Source: Citrobacter youngae ATCC 29220 (lineage in GTDB: Bacteria > Pseudomonadota > Gammaproteobacteria > Enterobacterales > Enterobacteriaceae). From it: DNA of 64,000 nt. Below are positions 20,817 to 32,539 of this stretch, in pieces. Numbering within the stretch: the first letter of the stretch is position 1; the number at the start of each line of letters is the position of its first letter. Under the pieces are notes generated by a model. That model did not search any database, was not told the DNA's origin, and was given only the letters and a program-made list of their open reading frames with translations. The stretch lies in contig NZ_GG730299.1 in assembly GCF_000155975.1 (NCBI RefSeq), positions 2,493,740-2,557,739 on the forward strand, written 5' to 3'. The position numbers were made by a program, and so were the translations under genes.

Positions 20817-21767
20817 ATGCAGCCGCTCAACGTCGCCATCGTCGCCGTGGAAGATTTCAGCCCGTTTCACTTCTCGGTGCCGTGTATCATTTTCAGTGAC
20901 AGAGTCGCGGCAAAAAAGCGCTTTGAGGTACAACTGTGCGCCGAACAGCCGGGCATCATCTCTTCGCAGGATGGCTTTTCCATTACCGCAGCTTACGGCT
21001 ATGACGCGGTGGCGGCTGCCGACATCGTGGTGCTCCCTTACTGGGGCGCCACCGCGCATCGCCCCCCACAAAGCCTACTTGATGCGCTCAATCGCGCGCG
21101 GCAAAACGGCGCGCAAATTGTCGGGCTGTGTCTGGGGGCGTTCGTCCTCGGCTATGCTGGTCTACTGGATGGCAAACGGGCGGCTACGCACTGGGAGTTC
21201 GAGCAGGATTTTCAGGCGCGTTTTCCGGCGGCGCGTCTGGATATCAATGCGCTGTACGTGGATGATGACGGCATTATTACGTCAGCGGGTACCGCCGCCG
21301 CGCTGGATTGCTGTCTGTATGTCATCCGCCAGCGTTTTGGCAGCACGGTGGCGAATCAGATTGCCCGACGGATGATTGTGCCGCCGCATCGCGAGGGCGG
21401 TCAGGCGCAGTTTATCGAACAGCCGGTGGCGAAAAATACCCAGGATCAGCGCATTAACGCCCTGCTCGACTATTTACGCCAGCATCTCCACGAACCGCAT
21501 AATCTCGATGCGCTGGCGCAGCGGGTAATGATGAGCCGTCGCACCTTGAGCCGACATTTTATGAAAGCCACGGGGTCAAGCGTGGCAGAGTGGTTGATTG
21601 CCGAGCGCCTGCGTCATAGCCAGGAACTGCTGGAATCCAGCCAGCTACCCGTCGAGCGAATTGCCGAACGAGTGGGTTTTCAGTCGCCGGTCACCTGGCG
21701 TCAGCATTTTAAAGCGCACTTTGGCGTTAGCCCGGCCGAATGGCGCAAAACCTTTCGCGGCGCTTAG
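20817..21767 (+). CDS. GlxA-type transcriptional regulator (DJ-1/PfpI domain plus AraC domain)
   Basis: A regulator of 316 residues. Residues 1-190 form a DJ-1/PfpI-like domain with the Cys-containing nucleophile elbow IVGLCLGAFVLG. Residues 215-310 form an AraC/XylS DNA-binding domain with two helix-turn-helix motifs (LDALAQRVMMSRRTLSRHFM and VERIAERVGFQSPVTWRQHF). Members of this family sense small metabolites. Its position one base after the MBL-fold hydrolase suggests it regulates that gene. Confidence 0.87.
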   Translation: MQPLNVAIVAVEDFSPFHFSVPCIIFSDRVAAKKRFEVQLCAEQPGIISSQDGFSITAAYGYDAVAAADIVVLPYWGATAHRPPQSLLDALNRARQNGAQIVGLCLGAFVLGYAGLLDGKRAATHWEFEQDFQARFPAARLDINALYVDDDGIITSAGTAAALDCCLYVIRQRFGSTVANQIARRMIVPPHREGGQAQFIEQPVAKNTQDQRINALLDYLRQHLHEPHNLDALAQRVMMSRRTLSRHFMKATGSSVAEWLIAERLRHSQELLESSQLPVERIAERVGFQSPVTWRQHFKAHFGVSPAEWRKTFRGA

Positions 21768-21899
21768 ACTCTTTTTTGCGCCAACCAGACGGTGTACCCG
21801 GCGCGGTGCGGCTCTTCCATCACCGTCTCGACCACCGCAAAGCCATGCGCAAATACCCCAAAACCGTTCCACTGTGGCATCATAGCGCGCAGATAACGT
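21764..21899 (-). pseudogene. Possible 3' remnant of a methyltransferase-like gene
   Basis: On the minus strand a frame reads RYLRAMMPQWNGFGVFAHGF and continues to YTVWLAQKRV before TAA, which overlaps the stop codon of the GlxA-type gene. The reading looks like a protein C-terminus, possibly of a class I methyltransferase. A TGA lies directly upstream and no 5' part is present. The alternative is a chance frame of about 40 codons. Confidence 0.4.
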
Positions 21900-21918
21900 C
21901 ATAACAGGGGTGATCAAC

Positions 21919-23001
21919 GTGAAACCGGTAACGCTATACGATGTGGCAGACCATGCAGGCGTCTCTTACCAGACCGTCTCGCGCGTCGTGAATCAGGCCA
22001 GCCACGTTTCCGCGAAAACCCGACAAAAAGTTGAGGCCGCGATGGCGGAGCTCAATTACATCCCTAACCGCGTCGCCCAGCAGCTGGCGGGCAAACAGAC
22101 TTCGCTGATTGGCGTCGTGACGGCGAACCTTGCCCTGCACGCCCCATCGCAAATCGTTGCCGCCATAAAATCCCGCGCCGACCAGTCCGGAGCCAGCGTA
22201 GTGATCGCCATGGTCGAGCGCAGCGGCGTTGAAGGATGTAAAGCTGCGGTCCATAACCTGCTTTCTCAGCGCGTAACCGGGCTTATCATCAACTATCCGC
22301 TGGATGAAGCAGACGCCATTGCCGTGGCCGCCGCCTGCGGCACAGTACCGGTACTGTTCCTCGATGTCTCTGACCAGACGCCGATTAACAGCGTGATTTT
22401 CTCCCATGACGACGGCGCACGCCTCGGCGTTGAGCATCTGGTGCAGCACGGACATCAGCGTATCGCCCTGCTGAGCGGGCCGCGCACTTCAGTTTCGGCA
22501 AGGCTTCGCCATGCGGGGTGGCATAAATATCTGGCGCACTACCAGTTGCAACCCGTTGCGGAGCTGGAAGGCGACTGGAGCGCGATGTCCGGTTTTCAGC
22601 AAACGCTGCATCTGCTAAATGACGGCAACCTCCCTACCGCCATGCTGGTCGCGAACGATCAAATGGCGCTGGGCGCGATGCGGGCAATCAGCGAGTTCGG
22701 CCTGCGGGTGGCGATGGATATCTCGGTGATCGGCTACGATGACACAGAAGACAGCGCCTGCTACATTCCACCGCTGACCACCATCAGGCAGGATTTTTCG
22801 TTATTGGGTGAAACCAGCGTCGACAGGCTGCTGCAACTCCCCCGTGGCGAATCAACCGTGGGCAACCAGCTGCTGCCCGTAACCCTGGTGCAGCGCAAAA
22901 CGGTTTTGCCGCCCGAGACTCAAACCCCCTCTCCCCTGGCGCTGGCGGATTCACTGATCCAGCTCGCGCGGCAAGTTTCTCAGCTCACACCTAAATTGTG
23001 A
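21919..23001 (+). CDS. lacI: LacI, lactose repressor
   Basis: Repressor of 360 residues, close to E. coli LacI throughout. The helix-turn-helix and hinge are present as VTLYDVADHAGVSYQTVSRV and NYIPNRVAQQLAGKQ. The inducer-binding core keeps ALHAPSQIVAAIKSRADQ and VIGYDDTEDSACYIPPLTTI. The C-terminal leucine-rich helix for tetramer formation is kept (ALADSLIQLARQVSQL), so loop formation between operators is possible. The start is GTG at 21919, equivalent to the E. coli GTG, with AGGGG about nine bases upstream; another in-frame GTG at 21910 would add three residues. The gene ends inside the upstream operator of lacZ. Confidence 0.96.
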   Translation: MKPVTLYDVADHAGVSYQTVSRVVNQASHVSAKTRQKVEAAMAELNYIPNRVAQQLAGKQTSLIGVVTANLALHAPSQIVAAIKSRADQSGASVVIAMVERSGVEGCKAAVHNLLSQRVTGLIINYPLDEADAIAVAAACGTVPVLFLDVSDQTPINSVIFSHDDGARLGVEHLVQHGHQRIALLSGPRTSVSARLRHAGWHKYLAHYQLQPVAELEGDWSAMSGFQQTLHLLNDGNLPTAMLVANDQMALGAMRAISEFGLRVAMDISVIGYDDTEDSACYIPPLTTIRQDFSLLGETSVDRLLQLPRGESTVGNQLLPVTLVQRKTVLPPETQTPSPLALADSLIQLARQVSQLTPKL

Positions 23002-23014
23002 ACGCATAACAATT
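22994..23014. promoter_or_regulatory. Upstream lac operator (O3 position), close to ideal
   Basis: The 21-bp site begins AATTGTGAACG and ends CATAACAATT. It differs from E. coli O1 at only two positions (9 and 12). It overlaps the lacI stop codon, and its centre lies 91 bp upstream of the O1 centre, the same arrangement as O3 in E. coli. E. coli O3 itself is much weaker and has many more mismatches. Confidence 0.88.
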
Positions 23015-23015
23015 G

Positions 23016-23031
23016 CGTGAGCCAGCTCACT
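23016..23031 (+). promoter_or_regulatory. CRP site of the lac promoter
   Basis: CGTGAGCCAGCTCACT fits the CRP pattern TGTGA-N6-TCACA. Its centre lies about 61.5 bp upstream of the predicted start at 23085, exactly as in E. coli. Confidence 0.85.
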
Positions 23032-23048
23032 CATTGAACGCCCTGGCC

Positions 23049-23078
23049 TTTACAGCCTGGATCGATTATCCGTATTTT
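23049..23078 (+). promoter_or_regulatory. lacZ promoter (-35 TTTACA, -10 TATTTT)
   Basis: TTTACA at 23049-23054 and TATTTT at 23073-23078 are separated by 18 bases, as in E. coli (TTTACA and TATGTT). It is a weak, CRP-dependent promoter by sequence. Predicted transcription start is about 23085. Confidence 0.85.
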
Positions 23079-23084
23079 GATTGA

Positions 23085-26200
<3,116 letters not shown>

Positions 26201-26211
26201 TCACGTTGCTT

Positions 26212-26270
26212 TTGCCGGATGGCGCGGTTTCGCGGCTTATCCGGCCTACGGGGCGCGGTTTCGTAGGCCG
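26212..26270. repeat. REP element and degenerate partner after lacZ
   Basis: TTTGCCGGATGGCGCG to CTTATCCGGCCTACG forms a REP palindrome, followed by a decayed copy (TCGTAGGCCGATGTGCC). This is where lacY begins in E. coli. Confidence 0.75.
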
Positions 26271-26378
26271 ATGTGCCATCCTCACACGAGGTGTCCTGAC
26301 CAGGTAGTTTAAGTTCCGGGGACAACCAGCCGCTTTTTTATCGTTATGGTAAAACGGGGCGAGAAGTCAGGTCATGGC

Positions 26379-26651
26379 ATGAGCAGAAAGACGGTTGCGA
26401 TAATGGCGCTATTTATCAGCGCATTACTTTCAGGATGTGGCAGCATTAATGCGCGCACGGAAGGCGAGGATTCGAATACCTATTATGTGGGTACGCACCA
26501 CGACATTGATAAACTAAAAAATCCAGGCGCTTACGATTATAACTATTTCGATTTAGCGTTGTTATTTATCGATGTACCGTTATCTTTTGTGGCGGATACG
26601 GTCTATGCGCCGTTTGATTATTATCACGGGCCGTATAAGAAAACGAAATAA
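26379..26651 (+). CDS. YceK/YidQ-family (DUF1375) lipoprotein
   Basis: A protein of 90 residues with a lipoprotein signal: MSRKTVAIMALFISALLSGC, where the Cys of LSGC would be lipidated. The mature part contains NTYYVGTHHDIDKL and LLFIDVPLSFVADTVYAPFD, the pattern of the YceK/YidQ lipoproteins (DUF1375), whose function is not known to me. ATG 26379 is preferred because it puts the signal peptide at the N-terminus; the longer start at 26346 adds charged residues. It occupies the place of lacYA, cyn and cod in the E. coli order. Confidence 0.8.
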   Translation: MSRKTVAIMALFISALLSGCGSINARTEGEDSNTYYVGTHHDIDKLKNPGAYDYNYFDLALLFIDVPLSFVADTVYAPFDYYHGPYKKTK

Positions 26652-26654
26652 AGC

Positions 26655-26688
26655 ACAGGCCCGGTCAGCGTCGCGCCACCGGGCCTGT
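26655..26688. terminator. Bidirectional hairpin between the lipoprotein gene and prpE
   Basis: ACAGGCCCGGT and ACCGGGCCTGT form a perfect 11-bp stem between two convergent genes. The flanking T/A runs are short, so strength is uncertain. Confidence 0.7.
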
Positions 26689-26694
26689 TAATAA

Positions 26695-28581
26695 CTATTC
26701 CTCGATCGCCTGGCGGATTTGCTGCAGCGACGCCGGATCGTCAATAGTGGTCAGATCGCCGGGATCGCGGCCTTCGCAGATCGCCTGAATCGTCCGCCTG
26801 AGCATTTTGCCGGAGCGCGTTTTCGGCAGTTGCGAGACAAACCAGACGTGTGCCGGACGGCCAAAATTACCAATCTGGCTGTCCACCAGCGCCATAATCG
26901 CCTTCTCCTCTGAATGCGCGATGTCGCGATCTTCCAGGCTGTCGCTCTGCTTCGGAATGACAAACGCTACCGCCACCTGCCCTTTCAGCGCATCCTTCAC
27001 GCCGACCACCGCCACTTCGGCGACGTTCGGATAGCTGGAGATACTCTCTTCAATCTCGCGCGTCCCCAGGCGGTGCCCGGCGACGTTGATCACATCATCC
27101 GTACGCCCCAGGATGAAGTAGTAGCCATCAGCATCGCGGATGCCCCAGTCAAAGGTGGCGTATACCTGACGGGAAAACAGCGACCAGTAGGTATGCACAA
27201 AGCGTTCGTCATCGCCCCAGATGGTCTGGATACAACCCGGCGGCAGCGGCCCTTCAATCACCAGCATGCCCTTCTCATTCGCCTGACAGGGTTCACCGGT
27301 GACCTCATTGAGCAACTGCACGTTATAGCCATACATCGGCACGCCGGGACTACCCAGCCGCGACGGGCGGTCGTCCAGCCCACGCGCGATCGCCATAATT
27401 GGCCAGCCGGATTCGGTCTGCCAGTAGTTGTCGATAACCGGTACGCCCAGCGTTTGGGTCACCCAACTGGCGGTCGGTTCGTCCAGCGGCTCACCCGCCA
27501 GATACAGTACCTCCAGCGAGGAGAGATCGTGATTGCGGATCTGCGCGGTCGGGAATTTCTTCAGCACGCGGATGGCCGTTGGCGCGGAGAACATCCGGCT
27601 AACCTGATACTTCTCAACAATCTTCCACCATACGCCGCAGTCCGGATACGTTGGCAGCCCTTCGTACACCACCGTCGCCATCCCTGCCAGCAGCGGGGCA
27701 TACACGATATACGAATGCCCAACCACCCAGCCGATGTCCGACGCGCAGAAGAACACACCGCCCGCCTTGCCGCCGAAAATGGTGTCCATCGTGGTTGCCA
27801 GCGCGACCGCATAGCCGCCAACGTCACGCTGGACGCCCTTCGGTTTACCGGTTGTCCCGGAAGTATAGAGAATGCAGGAGGTTTCATTCGATTCCAGCCA
27901 CGTCACCGGCACCCGCGCGCCAAGATGCTGTTGGCGCAGCGCGGCAAAGTCGAGGTCGCGCCCCTCTACCCGCGCCATTTTCGCCAGGCCGCGATCGACC
28001 AATACAACATGACGCGGCTGGTGCTGCGCCTGGCTGATCGCATCATCGAGCAGCTTTTTATACGGCAGGATCTTGCCCCCGCGCGCGCCGGCATCCGCCG
28101 AAACGATAATCACCGGTTGGGCGTCGTCGATGCGTGCCGCCACGCTGTGCGAGGCAAAGCCACCGAACACCACCGAATGGATCGCCCCAATGCGCGCGCA
28201 GGCCAGCAGCATAATGTGCGCCTCGGCGATCATCGGCATATACACCAGTACCCTGTCGCCGCGCTGTACGCCCAGCGACAGCAGCATTGCCGCCGCCACG
28301 TTCACTTCGTCGTACAGCTGACGAAAGGTAAAGGTACGCTCTTCTTCGGTTTCAGATGACACGGCAATCAGCGCCAGCGCCTCGGGCTGTTTCTCCACCC
28401 AGCGGTCGATGGCGTTATGGCATAAATTGGTCTTGCCGCCGCAAAACCAGCGGGCAAACGGCGGGTTGCTGTGATCCAGCACCTGCGTATACGGCTGCTG
28501 CCAGTCAATACGCTGGGCCTGCTCGGCCCAGAACGACTCCGGTTGCGTAATCGAACGTTGATAAAACTCGCTATAAGACAT
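26695..28581 (-). CDS. prpE: PrpE, propionyl-CoA synthetase
   Basis: Acyl-adenylate-forming enzyme of 628 residues that activates propionate with ATP and CoA. The P-loop-like motif is YTSGTTGKPKGVQRD. The adenylation core contains DNYWQTESGWPI. The C-terminal lysine that is subject to acetylation control in this family lies in KTRSGKMLRRTI. It is the last gene of prpBCDE, 40 bp after prpD. Its product, propionyl-CoA, feeds PrpC. Confidence 0.95.
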   Translation of the reverse strand: MSYSEFYQRSITQPESFWAEQAQRIDWQQPYTQVLDHSNPPFARWFCGGKTNLCHNAIDRWVEKQPEALALIAVSSETEEERTFTFRQLYDEVNVAAAMLLSLGVQRGDRVLVYMPMIAEAHIMLLACARIGAIHSVVFGGFASHSVAARIDDAQPVIIVSADAGARGGKILPYKKLLDDAISQAQHQPRHVVLVDRGLAKMARVEGRDLDFAALRQQHLGARVPVTWLESNETSCILYTSGTTGKPKGVQRDVGGYAVALATTMDTIFGGKAGGVFFCASDIGWVVGHSYIVYAPLLAGMATVVYEGLPTYPDCGVWWKIVEKYQVSRMFSAPTAIRVLKKFPTAQIRNHDLSSLEVLYLAGEPLDEPTASWVTQTLGVPVIDNYWQTESGWPIMAIARGLDDRPSRLGSPGVPMYGYNVQLLNEVTGEPCQANEKGMLVIEGPLPPGCIQTIWGDDERFVHTYWSLFSRQVYATFDWGIRDADGYYFILGRTDDVINVAGHRLGTREIEESISSYPNVAEVAVVGVKDALKGQVAVAFVIPKQSDSLEDRDIAHSEEKAIMALVDSQIGNFGRPAHVWFVSQLPKTRSGKMLRRTIQAICEGRDPGDLTTIDDPASLQQIRQAIEE

Positions 28582-28621
28582 AATGCTCTCCTGTTGAACT
28601 TACGCCTTGCCGCACGCAGGT

Positions 28622-30073
28622 TTAGATTACATAAAGGTCCATATACTCATTGACCGGCATCTGCTCCAGGCGGGCTCTGTCCAGGGAGACATCCAGAATG
28701 CGCTGCTGCTGACGGGTCGGGAACTGACGCGCCAGGTTGATTTTGAACTTCTCGACCAGCTTCGGCATACCGTCGTGACGACGGCGCGCATGACCGATTG
28801 GGTACTCCACCACCACTTCTTCAAAGCGTGAACCGTCGGTGAACTCCAGCGTGATGGCGTTAGCAATGGCGCGTTTTTCCGGGTCGTGATAATCAGCGGT
28901 AAAGGCCGGATCTTCGAAGCAGGCGATCTTCTCGCGCAGGGCATCAATGCGTTTGTCCTGCGCCACGCCGTCTTCGTAATCTGCCGCGGTTAAACGCCCA
29001 AACAGCAGCGGAATGGCGACCATATACTGGATGCAGTGATCGCGATCCGCCGGGTTATTCAGCGGGCCTTTTTTATCAATGATACGAATACAGGCTTCGT
29101 GGGTGCGAATGGTGACTTTCTCGATATCCGCCGCCGTTTTACCTGCGGCCTGTAACTGCTCGTACAGCGTCATTGCCGCTTCAACCGCGGTCTGCGAGTG
29201 GAACTCGGCCGGGAAGGAGATTTTAAACAGCACGTTTTCCATTACGTAGGAGCCGTACGGACGCTGGAAGCGGAACGATTCGCCTTTGAAAGAGACGTCG
29301 TAGAAGCCCCAGGTTTTCGCCGTCAGCGCGGACGGATATCCCATCTCACCGGTTTTCGCCATCAGCGCCAGACGTACCGCGCGGGAGGTGGCATCGCCTG
29401 CGGCCCAGGATTTACGCGTGCCGGTATTTGGCGCATGACGATAGGTCCGCAGCGACTGGCCGTCGACCCACGCCAGCGATACGGCATTGAGAATTTCATC
29501 CCGGCTCAGGCCAAGCATCTCGGCAACTACCGCCGTCGAGGCCACTTTGACCAGCAGGACGTGATCGAGACCTACGCGGTTAAAGGAGTTTTCCAGCGCG
29601 ATGCAGCCCTGAATTTCATGGGCTTTAATCATTCCGGTCAGCACTTTTTTCATGGTCAACGGCGCTTTCCCCGCCGCCACCGCGTTGCGCGACAGCCAGT
29701 CAGCCGTCGCCAGAATGCCGCCGAGGTTATCGGAAGGATGGCCCCATTCCGCGGCCAGCCAGGTATCGTTGAAGTCCAGCCAGCGAATCATCGCGCCGAT
29801 GTTGAACGCCGCCTGTACCGGATCGAGCTGGAACTGGGTGCCCGGTACGCGAACGCCGTTCGGCACCACGGTTCCCGGTACCACCGGTCCTAACAGTTTT
29901 TTACAGGCCGGATATTCCAGCGCTTCCAGGCCACAGCCAAGGGTGTCGAGCAGGCAATAATGCGCGGTGTCGTACGCCACCTGTGAGGTAATCTCGTAAT
30001 TCATGACGTAATCAACGATATCAACGATCTCACGGTCAAAGTCTGGGCGAACGTTCGAAATATGTGCGGACAT
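28622..30073 (-). CDS. prpD: PrpD, 2-methylcitrate dehydratase
   Basis: Converts 2-methylcitrate to 2-methyl-cis-aconitate without an iron-sulfur cluster. It has 483 residues, as in E. coli, and belongs to the MmgE/PrpD family. Recognisable blocks are [20 protein letters not shown] and [20 protein letters not shown]. Start 30073 ([20 protein letters not shown]) is chosen over 30082 by alignment to the E. coli protein as I recall it. Confidence 0.95.
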   Translation of the reverse strand: MSAHISNVRPDFDREIVDIVDYVMNYEITSQVAYDTAHYCLLDTLGCGLEALEYPACKKLLGPVVPGTVVPNGVRVPGTQFQLDPVQAAFNIGAMIRWLDFNDTWLAAEWGHPSDNLGGILATADWLSRNAVAAGKAPLTMKKVLTGMIKAHEIQGCIALENSFNRVGLDHVLLVKVASTAVVAEMLGLSRDEILNAVSLAWVDGQSLRTYRHAPNTGTRKSWAAGDATSRAVRLALMAKTGEMGYPSALTAKTWGFYDVSFKGESFRFQRPYGSYVMENVLFKISFPAEFHSQTAVEAAMTLYEQLQAAGKTAADIEKVTIRTHEACIRIIDKKGPLNNPADRDHCIQYMVAIPLLFGRLTAADYEDGVAQDKRIDALREKIACFEDPAFTADYHDPEKRAIANAITLEFTDGSRFEEVVVEYPIGHARRRHDGMPKLVEKFKINLARQFPTRQQQRILDVSLDRARLEQMPVNEYMDLYVI

Positions 30074-30110
30074 AGGGTACAACTCCTGTTTTTATATTTA
30101 GAGGTTTTAA

Positions 30111-31280
30111 TTAGCAACGCTTTTCGATCGGCACAAATACGCGATCTTCCGGGCCGGTATAATTGGCGGAAGGACGGATAATTTTATTGTCCTGGCGCTG
30201 TTCGATGATGTGCGCCGCCCAGCCGGTGACGCGGGCGATAACAAACAGCGGCGTAAACATTTCGGTCGGGACGCCCATCATGTTGTAGGAGACCGCCGAG
30301 AACCAGTCGAGGTTAGGGAACATCTTTTTCGTTTCCCACATCACCTCCTCCAGGCGGTCGGCGATGTTGTACATCTTCAGCGAACCGCCCTCCTGAGAAA
30401 GCTGTTTCGCCACGCGCTTGATCACCTGATGGCGCGGGTCGGCAATGGTATAAACCGGATGACCAAAGCCAATCACCACCTCTTTGTTTTCTACGCGTTT
30501 GCGGATATCCGCTTCGGCTTCATCCGGCGTTTCATAGCGCTGCTGGATCTCCAGCGAAACCTCATTCGCCCCGCCGTGTTTCGGCCCACGCAGTGCGCCA
30601 ATCGCGCCGATAATGGCGGAATACATATCAGAGCCTGTCCCCGCAATCACCCGGCTGGTGAAGGTGGACGCGTTGAATTCGTGCTCGGCGTACAGCACCA
30701 GCGAAATATGCATCGCCTTTTCCCAGCTTTGCGACGGTTTTTCGCCGTGCAGCAGGTGCAGGAAATGGCCGCCAATGGAATCATCGTCGGTTTCCGGCTG
30801 AATGCGCTCGCCGTTATGGCTGTAGTGATACCAGTACAGAAGTATTGAACTGAGCGACGCCAGCAGCTTGTCGGCAATATCGCGCGCGCCGGAAACGGTA
30901 TGTCCCTCTTTTTCCGGCAGCGTACAGCCCAGCGCGGAGACGCCGGTGCGCATTACATCCATCGGGTGAGATGCGGCAGGTAGCGCTTCCAGCACGGTAC
31001 GCACGTTAGCGGGTAAACCGCGCAGCGCTTTTAACTTGCTTTTGTAGGCGGTGAGCTCATCGCGGGTGGGTAATTTCCCGTGGATCAACAGGTGCGCGAC
31101 TTCTTCAAATTCGCACTGCTGCGCCAGGTCGAGAATATCGTAGCCGCGATAATGCAGGTCATTACCGCTTTTACCCACGGTGCATAACGCGGTATTTCCG
31201 GCGGCGACGCCTGACAGCGCAACCGATTTTTTAGGTTTAATGACATGGGTACTGTTTTGCAGGATCGTTGTGTCGCTCAT
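30111..31280 (-). CDS. prpC: PrpC, 2-methylcitrate synthase
   Basis: Condenses propionyl-CoA with oxaloacetate. It has 389 residues with the citrate synthase fold; the active-site His residues lie in [11 protein letters not shown] and [14 protein letters not shown], and the Asp in [13 protein letters not shown]. It follows prpB after a 125-bp gap containing a REP pair, and precedes prpD by 37 bp. Confidence 0.95.
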   Translation of the reverse strand: MSDTTILQNSTHVIKPKKSVALSGVAAGNTALCTVGKSGNDLHYRGYDILDLAQQCEFEEVAHLLIHGKLPTRDELTAYKSKLKALRGLPANVRTVLEALPAASHPMDVMRTGVSALGCTLPEKEGHTVSGARDIADKLLASLSSILLYWYHYSHNGERIQPETDDDSIGGHFLHLLHGEKPSQSWEKAMHISLVLYAEHEFNASTFTSRVIAGTGSDMYSAIIGAIGALRGPKHGGANEVSLEIQQRYETPDEAEADIRKRVENKEVVIGFGHPVYTIADPRHQVIKRVAKQLSQEGGSLKMYNIADRLEEVMWETKKMFPNLDWFSAVSYNMMGVPTEMFTPLFVIARVTGWAAHIIEQRQDNKIIRPSANYTGPEDRVFVPIEKRC

Positions 31281-31334
31281 GTTGTCCTCGTCATTTTTAT
31301 AATATGTAGGGTGCTGAGGGTGTGTGGGTAGCCA

Positions 31335-31402
31335 CGTAGGCCTGATAAGGCGAAGCCGCCATCAGGCAATGCCGGATGGCACTGCGTTTATCCGGCCTAC
31401 GA
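31335..31402. repeat. BIME between prpB and prpC
   Basis: Two REP palindromes (GTAGGCCTGATAAGGCG to CCATCAGGCA, and TGCCGGATGGCAC to TTATCCGGCCTACG) lie inside the prp operon. They may make prpB message more stable than the distal part. Confidence 0.88.
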
Positions 31403-31405
31403 CGG

Positions 31406-32287
31406 TTACTTTTTTGTGTACAACGCGTCGAGTTTCTCTTCGAACTGGTAGTAATTGATGCTTTCGTACAGCTCGTTACGCGTCTGCATAATGTCGATCA
31501 CGCTCTTTTGCGTTCCTTCCTGACGCAGCACGTTGTAAACCCGTTCTGCCGCCCGGTTCATGGCACGGAACGCAGACAGCGGATACAGGGCCATGGCGAC
31601 GTTCGCGCTGCGCAGTTCATCGGTAGTGAACAGCGGCGTGGCACCAAATTCGGTAATGTTGGCAAGGATCGGCACCTGCACCGCATCGGCAAACTGGCGG
31701 TACATCGCCAGCTCGGTAATGGCTTCCGGGAACAGCATGTCGGCGCCCGCTTCGACGTATGCCTGGGCACGATCGATAGCCGCCTCCAGCCCTTCCACCG
31801 CCAGCGCATCGGTCCGCGCCATGACAACAAAGTTGGGATCGGTACGCGCATCCACGGCGGCGCGGATCCTGTCGACCATCTCTTCTTTCGACACGATCGC
31901 CTTGTTCGGACGATGCCCGCAGCGCTTGGCGCCGATCTGATCTTCAATATGCAGCGCGGCGGCACCGGCTTTAATCATCGACTTCACGGTACGCGCCACG
32001 TTGAACGCTGAAGAGCCAAAACCGATATCCGCATCCACCAGCAAAGGCAGCGGGCAAACGTCAGTAATGCGACGGATATCGGTCAGCACATCATCAAGGG
32101 TAGAAATCCCGAGATCCGGCAGACCCAGAGAACCCGCCGCGACGCCGCCGCCGGAGAGATAAATCGCCTGATACCCGGCGCGCTGAGCCAGCAGCGCGTG
32201 GTTGGCGTTGATCGTACCCACGATTTGTAATGGGTTTTCTTTGCTGAGCGCGGCGCGAAACGCCAGCCCTGGAGAGTGTAGAGACAT
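31406..32287 (-). CDS. prpB: PrpB, 2-methylisocitrate lyase
   Basis: Cleaves 2-methylisocitrate to pyruvate and succinate. It has 293 residues and belongs to the isocitrate lyase/PEP mutase superfamily. The catalytic Cys is in KRCGHRPNK and the metal-binding Asp in [10 protein letters not shown]. Start 32287 ([20 protein letters not shown]) is chosen over 32308 by alignment to E. coli. It is the first gene of the operon and is read from the sigma-54 promoter about 50 bp upstream. Confidence 0.95.
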   Translation of the reverse strand: MSLHSPGLAFRAALSKENPLQIVGTINANHALLAQRAGYQAIYLSGGGVAAGSLGLPDLGISTLDDVLTDIRRITDVCPLPLLVDADIGFGSSAFNVARTVKSMIKAGAAALHIEDQIGAKRCGHRPNKAIVSKEEMVDRIRAAVDARTDPNFVVMARTDALAVEGLEAAIDRAQAYVEAGADMLFPEAITELAMYRQFADAVQVPILANITEFGATPLFTTDELRSANVAMALYPLSAFRAMNRAAERVYNVLRQEGTQKSVIDIMQTRNELYESINYYQFEEKLDALYTKK

Positions 32288-32334
32288 ATCCCGTCCTCTT
32301 GTTATCAACTTGTTAGCATTCGTTGATTTACCTA

Positions 32335-32351
32335 AAGCAAGGGGTATGCCA
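32335..32351 (-). promoter_or_regulatory. Sigma-54 promoter of prpBCDE
   Basis: On the minus strand TGGCATACCCCTTGCTT has the -24 GG and -12 GC of sigma-54 promoters (consensus TGGCAC-N5-TTGCW). It lies about 48 bp upstream of the prpB start. The divergent activator PrpR is of the sigma-54-dependent class, which supports the call. Confidence 0.85.
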
Positions 32352-32448
32352 AAGACCTTAACTTCTGCTCAAATTCTATTTTTAACCTTTAAAACAATGA
32401 ATTAGATTTAGAGCCTGCATTTTTTATGTACAAAAGCGTGTCAGCTAT

Positions 32449-32495
32449 CGTTTCATGAAACGTTCCTTCCCGTTTCATTGCAACATTTATGAAAC
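32449..32495. promoter_or_regulatory. Putative PrpR-binding inverted repeats
   Basis: CGTTTCATGAAACG at 32449-32462 is a perfect 14-bp palindrome. A second pair, GTTTCAT at 32472-32478 and ATGAAAC at 32489-32495, repeats the same half-site with a 10-bp spacer. They lie about 100-145 bp upstream of the prpB sigma-54 promoter, a normal place for an enhancer-binding activator. Confidence 0.65.
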
Positions 32496-32539
32496 ACAAC
32501 TAAACCCTAATACTCGGTTCCTTACTTTTTGGATTGGTT

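Noticed and set aside
26914..28359. 481-codon frame antisense to prpE
   Set aside because: It mirrors a conserved high-GC gene, has no protein family features, and prpE is intact on the other strand.
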